Of a DNA stretch of 64,000 nt, positions 61,401-64,000 are shown one piece after another. The notes beneath the pieces are model-generated. The model had not been told where the DNA came from, did no database searches, and saw only the letters and a list, made by a program, of their open reading frames with translations. Position numbers and translations under genes: made by a program. This DNA is from Nemertoderma westbladi (Eukaryota > Xenacoelomorpha > Nemertodermatida > Nemertodermatidae): NCBI GenBank assembly GCA_032718475.1, contig JAUCBJ010005512.1, forward strand, positions 1-64,000, written 5' to 3'. Every line of letters begins with the position of its first letter. Position 1 is the first letter of the stretch.

Positions 61401-62170
61401 CTTACGTAAAGGACTGGAATCAAAGACAGGTGGATAACCAGCTACGGATAACGGCGTCTAGCTGGACCTTTAACGCCGCCGACGCCCCTTGGTGGGGAGG
61501 AAGTTGGGAGAGATTAATTCGAAGTGTCAAGACCGCATTTCACTTTATAGTGCCGTGCCGCGCATATCTCACCGACGAACTTCTACGGACGTTAATGGAA
61601 GAAATCGCTGCCTATCTTAACGAGAGACCGCTTATGCCAGTCTCATCGAGTATCGACTCCCTGGAAGCGCTAACACCTGCGCACTTCCTACTTAAGAAAC
61701 CTGTAGCCATGCTCCCACAATCCGAGATTGCCGATGGAGATGAATACTGTCGTCGAACTTGGCAGCTTATGCAGTTGCTATCCCGTCGTTTCGCTGACCA
61801 TTTTGAGAAACATTATCTGCCCACGCTACAACTTCGAACTAAGTGGTTTGCGCAGCAGGAAAATGTCAGCGCCGGAGACATGGTCCTTATTGTAGATCCG
61901 GACCTCCCACGTAGACAGTGGCAGATCGGTCGTATCATCGAGACGCACATCTCGGAGGATGGTCTAGTGCGCTCAGTAGAACTCGTCGTAATGCGGCGTA
62001 ACTTCAAGAAACCCGGGATAATCTTTGAGACGCAACAACTCAATCGCCCAGTTGGTCGTTTATGTTTGCTGGAAAGAGACAGGGAACTCTCCGGAAACTA
62101 TGGAAGACAAGACACTCTTCCCACGACCACCTCCCTAATACCTCAAACATCTAGGGGCTCTTCAACGTAG
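55409..62170 (+). CDS. gag-pol: E2 BEL/Pao gag-pol polyprotein
   Basis: 2253 codons in one frame, with no stop or frameshift. Domains in order: Gag N-terminus (MSDTQQNLSDS); Pao-type capsid region (~340-430, FNGDEMKWLPFNEYY); zinc knuckles (~622-690: CALCDGTH..C, CYNCLRPGH..C, CEKCGAKHH); aspartic protease (~796, LLDSGSTGTF); reverse transcriptase (~1150-1300, with VVFDGSA, FASDIEGMF and catalytic YMDDN near 1292); RNase H-like region (~1465-1600, FGDASDMG, YWTDALL). Integrase follows, with zinc ligands (H-x4-H...C-x2-C, ~1850-1890) and core residues VDLFGP (~1922), SDKGTNF (~1983) and WE (~2033). A C-terminal DUF5641-type domain (~2115-2195) closes it. It lacks the ~470-residue N-terminal segment of E1. 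It looks capable of activity. Confidence 0.95.
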   Translation: MSDTQQNLSDSLIDTTICDSDRSYKQFTANQMQMMRKSTPKRQGYTSSEEGETTDPEGGGNRSHLSRRRKTYYRRKLPDLPPAVKRQLTSTDLGSAEPIEQFIQVKRLPTIVDEPEIIRPVVPKVTSVLETPALPELNSKFPLHSTTLPVPGGTVHANTPVQIAEREINNLSPVVPRQPATMLATPASAVEWVEEGRRGMNLLLGQMQETVHQLKGTVREGRAELQEVQQSIALERDKLVNIQKGIPIPPVTLCQPVRSEVLHAQGVEPTRIYTASEVETPIANPIKGDYRPVINDIPYRPDNDLRNLYTDNSILNNTMAQESFTRQMARTEARQAVKVGEIVKFNGDEMKWLPFNEYYKDSIQNSVLSNGEKLRFLIKCLEGPPKLMALKFIGHPEGLRQVWDTLNIRYGNKDNIAKYLYAKLVAPRHFLSSGIIEFSDEIQEICRQLDWLGKSHEYQSSMVIGAVVSTLPKGGVCTRWDKKVLYMNEQQRRSPTMADLMSFLDGEVKLQLIKQSREKTSENKVSEKPTSRRRVTPVCYTDDGESQVSQEEDSGKDTERSYYIDKTSKDVSKYKARTNNRREQVTKTPPQSPSRMRGRKPEERTRVHQTTQGKVSNIKPNCALCDGTHRLSACAEFLKKSLVDRRTVVWDKRLCYNCLRPGHQRRTCYSDIKCEKCGAKHHILLHSEFERDKPSQVSESELHVQFSDVNDTDQESEMEGFYTDEFSDANESCYLINTTVYRALTYEKDINEEFPPTTFTKQSSWKAPTSNVGIREFPVVQVRVHGINKSYIVNALLDSGSTGTFIDQELAEDIFAGQPKFRTKLNMSGIMQVWKSTLTADYYVGVLSTPQDKLGTQGVRSVKMVAIKNFATTQADLYNWDEDESIQHLKIPRFQTDYPGVQILIGQNAHEALETLEKRPAQPQPLQTYAVRTRVGWYFTGPSRRTLEERMPHEQIYQVSDWEEESSEVDELTEGTPYSSDNDDIYQLFEEENTIDLLTENQTWKNQTNLCQLIRPTESTIYNDELNDEVERYNARTRDELAVRFFTQELVEPNSYDKALSIEEERAKQIQETTTRFLKDQGRYEIGLPFRKREPRFINNRPLAEKRINQLHRRLTANASAKEMYQTQLKKFITKGYAERVPEGTPITERTYYLTHHYVPKPGKPHEVRVVFDGSALYMGQSLNSELLPGPNLLQSLLGILLRLRQYSIAFASDIEGMFLQVKALDRDRDSLRFLWWPEGDLNQKLVEYWMTIQAFGIISSPSNACSVVRTTADDNRDAFSKEVIDNIKRDIYMDDNLKSLPSVKEAIDVVKGTVECLKRGGFRLTKFTSNSREFLEAISVEDRGSKDLDLIHDDLPETKTLGLKWDTERDILFFQLKQRDNPVRTKRICLSILSTYFDPLGFISPVILIAWSLVQQMWLENHSWDDPLKGELLKKWMKWEDSLPAIENFIISRSYFGHVLPAYSYQLHVFGDASDMGIGIVTYLRVETPDGIKVALVTSKALINNKLKVPRAELKAALYATAIGRNVTEQIDYPLEKTVYWTDALLVLEYITNEVCQFSVFVTNRVAIILSRTTIDQWRHCPGTINPADIASRGATPQELIDTPDWLGGPDFLSKEEDEWPPHLTTAEIRQAKGAEKVKPKIRTSKSKLFKPTIDLSVLHTAENDTSDPQSLAANKSVVEIRDRDWKSEIPDVSQGISPLLQRALHHYSSWNRLCKAITYLKRCFHHHYSRKKTTSDPAPVTSAQVHVIKDLPKYKISDRFLKEKISYQEHEETNKQLLRLLQCYEDSDRYFLLLRNPQMRLRDRFSSTMIDGLIRVGGRLTNAPLSFDTKFPILISNLEVQIKMIVDVHSKLYHAGRERVLSEIRTRYYFHKPRRALNQVLRNCIPCRKVFSRPLTQREAELPRERVSFYEPPFTNTGVDLFGPIEVYRARTIIKRWCVIFVCMTCRAIHLDMVNDLSTNSFVLCLRRQIARFGTSNTMRSDKGTNFIGANNEIQAYVKDWNQRQVDNQLRITASSWTFNAADAPWWGGSWERLIRSVKTAFHFIVPCRAYLTDELLRTLMEEIAAYLNERPLMPVSSSIDSLEALTPAHFLLKKPVAMLPQSEIADGDEYCRRTWQLMQLLSRRFADHFEKHYLPTLQLRTKWFAQQENVSAGDMVLIVDPDLPRRQWQIGRIIETHISEDGLVRSVELVVMRRNFKKPGIIFETQQLNRPVGRLCLLERDRELSGNYGRQDTLPTTTSLIPQTSRGSST

Positions 62171-63791
62171 TACGTCTGGAGTGGGTGTATGTCTATGTTA
62201 TTTTATCTGTTTTTATTACATTTTTATATGTAAATGTTATTATGTACGTTATTATAATCGTTTTTATTTAATTTTATTTAGTAAAATGTTATTTTAGAAT
62301 ATTTAGTAAATTAGTGCAATATATTAGTGTTTATTACGTACATAATTACTTATAATATATATTTAGTGCGACGGCAAGAAGTAATTATTTTCTCTTTCCT
62401 TACTGTCCGTATTATATTATAAATGCGAGACTATAGTAAGATGACATGTCAGTACTTCTTAAAGTACAATAAAGCCACTACTATATTTAAGTATTATTGG
62501 TAGGCAGAGTATTAGGAATGCAGAGTTCAGATCCTCGTGTCTCGGCTAAACCAAGCTCTGGGTAGACCTTGGAAACGACTTGCCTCTTCACACTGACATT
62601 GCTTCGTGCGATATTGCTCTTCTACCTTATAACAAATAATACATATAGTAGCGTGATGTCCCTCTAACAGTAGCGTAAATCGCAAATAAATCTGTTAAAC
62701 TTTTGACCATCTGTAATTCTAGTCGATTAAGATATCGTGGCACCCACCGATATACTTGAAAGACAAATTCTAGAATCAGTGGTTAACGTCCCCAGACACA
62801 TTCTGGAATAAATCGGTGCCTATCCTAAATATTAATTTAATATTTATTAAAATCTGTAAAATTCAGATCCGTTAACAATTCTAGTCGATTAAGATATCGT
62901 AGCACTTACCGATACTCTTAAAAGACAAATTTCATAGAATTAAGGATCCTATGTCCCCAGACCTGCTCTGGAATCAAATTGTGTCAATTTTAACATCAAA
63001 TAATAAAATTCACGGGAATAAATTTAAATTCATATTCGAATGAATTTCATAAATTGTCATTTTGTGCAATTTATAACATTCCCAAAATTCCAGTAATTAA
63101 TAGATCATGGGAGCGGAGATTCATATTGAGTGTACTAGAGTGCGAGAATCTCCAATATATAGTCAATAGCCGATAAAATTTATAAAATCAGGCATAAAGA
63201 GAAGATTGACAATTAAAGAATTACTATTAAATAACATCCCAGATCTGTATACATGAGAATTGCCCTAATTCTACCGCTAGTTTTCCATAATGTCACCATG
63301 GCAACACCCACGCTAGAATTAGAAGCAAGTTAAAGGAACAATAAAAAGCTTGCCCCATTGCGTAGCATAAGAGTATACATAGCGCACTATTAGTATCCAA
63401 GGATACATAGTAATAACGTGACATTCTGGAAGACACTGACTAACGGACAAATGGCATGCATGTGTGCAGTAAGTAATGATTGTATGGAATTTGTGCGTTT
63501 ATAGGTGAATGTTACTACTAAAGTGTGTTTACAGTAGCTAATCGCAATTGTAAAATAGCCCTAACTCTACCGAGATAACCTCAAGTGGATTCAAGACTTT
63601 GGGACGGAGAGTGGTGGGACTTGTGCCGGTTATCGTTGTCGTGCTGTTGCTACATGTTGGCGTAAACACTGCGACAGCGGTACATCGGCGCTGAGAAACC
63701 CACTGTCCGGGGGCAAAAGCCTAGTAGGCAGCGACGCCCGCTTGCCTAAAATATTAACTCATATTGATATTAATAAACTCAGATAGCAGAT
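62171..63791 (+). other. E2 post-pol noncoding region
   Basis: 1.6 kb, colinear with 42325-43970 of E1. It includes the near-invariant 125-nt block (62496-62620), the AATAAA just before it (62468), the paired 'ctagtcgattaagatatcg' repeats (about 62717 and 62881), the GGAGATTC/GAATCTCC inverted repeat and the 'tagcag' word before the accessory ATG. Confidence 0.75.
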
Positions 63792-64000
63792 ATGACGGAA
63801 TTGATAGAAGATGACCTTGGTATTAGAGAGCGATATACTTTACCTTTGCAAGCGTTTGTGGATAGCTTGATACGCGGTGAAGCCGATCCGACTATTACGG
63901 AGGACGATGGTCGTTATATCGAACCGGCGATGTCCCAGGAACAACTTACGCGTGAATTGGACTATAGAAAATTCACCGCTCGCTATACGAATCGTAATGG
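63792..64000 (+). CDS. E2 accessory ORF (5' part, cut by window end)
   Basis: 69 codons visible, open to the window edge, starting MTELIEDDLGIRERYTLPLQ. Colinear with E1's ORF at 43971. Comparing the ~209 shared bases by eye, most differences are synonymous third-position changes (about 14 synonymous against about 9 amino-acid-changing). This points to selection on the protein. It is acidic at the N-terminus, with no signal peptide. The family is unknown. It lies between pol and the 3' LTR, where some LTR elements carry env or other extra genes. Confidence 0.7.
   Translation, partial: MTELIEDDLGIRERYTLPLQAFVDSLIRGEADPTITEDDGRYIEPAMSQEQLTRELDYRKFTARYTNRN

Larger units (their letters stand above)
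52041..64000 (+). mobile_element. BEL/Pao retrotransposon E2 (5' LTR to accessory ORF; continues past window)
   Basis: 5' LTR (52041-53250), leader, intact gag-pol (55409-62170), conserved 3' noncoding region and the start of the accessory ORF (63792). The 3' LTR lies beyond the window, so LTR divergence and target duplication cannot be read; the left flank is GATAT (52036-52040). The colinear order and internal duplications match E1 throughout. It sits in the intron after exon 4 of the astacin-like gene, same orientation. Confidence 0.93.

Overview
This is eukaryotic, metazoan DNA. It has spliced genes with GT/AG introns, BEL/Pao LTR retrotransposons, RTE-like LINE relics, megasatellite arrays, an astacin-type metallopeptidase and an antistasin-like cysteine module. 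The frequent 'taggcct' words and this mix of elements fit a marine invertebrate, possibly an echinoderm or another deuterostome. That placement is a guess; nothing here fixes the taxon.

Layout. 1-10375: a macrosatellite in which ~1.46 kb modules alternate with long (2260 bp), short (742 bp) and long (2260 bp) spacers; each spacer carries a poly-G tract and a hairpin at constant spacing. 10376-13300: short repeats, a minus-strand LINE relic and AT-rich repeats. 13362-15864: a two-exon minus-strand gene of about 520 codons that I do not recognise. 16712-17907: a minus-strand solo BEL LTR with perfect 5-bp target duplications. 17949-19668: a 5'-truncated, broken RTE-like LINE. About 19760-30096: ~169 copies of a 61-bp satellite with higher-order structure, followed directly by eight copies of a 40-bp repeat (30097-30416).

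30956-51156 and beyond: four plus-strand exons of a secreted astacin-like metallopeptidase (signal peptide; antistasin-like module; propeptide with an aspartate-switch-like motif; start of the catalytic domain). The exon phases all match. Intron 1 (17.3 kb) holds a 43-bp satellite and a complete 12.8-kb BEL/Pao element (E1, 33934-46746). The intron after the fourth exon contains a second BEL/Pao element (E2, from 52041) that runs off the window. The zinc-binding exon is not in view.

The two BEL elements form a complementary pair. E2 has an uninterrupted 2253-codon gag-pol (Gag, zinc knuckles, protease, RT, RNase H, integrase). E1 lacks RT and integrase through in-frame deletions, but keeps a ~470-residue N-terminal segment with an alanine-rich coiled coil that E2 lacks. 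E1's LTRs are nearly identical (four differences seen in 1168 bp), so it moved recently and probably used enzymes supplied in trans. Both carry a further ORF between pol and the 3' LTR; the part visible in both differs mostly at synonymous sites. Both also carry a 125-nt noncoding block with a single mismatch. This accessory ORF, the conserved block and the helper/non-autonomous pairing are the best candidates for something undescribed.
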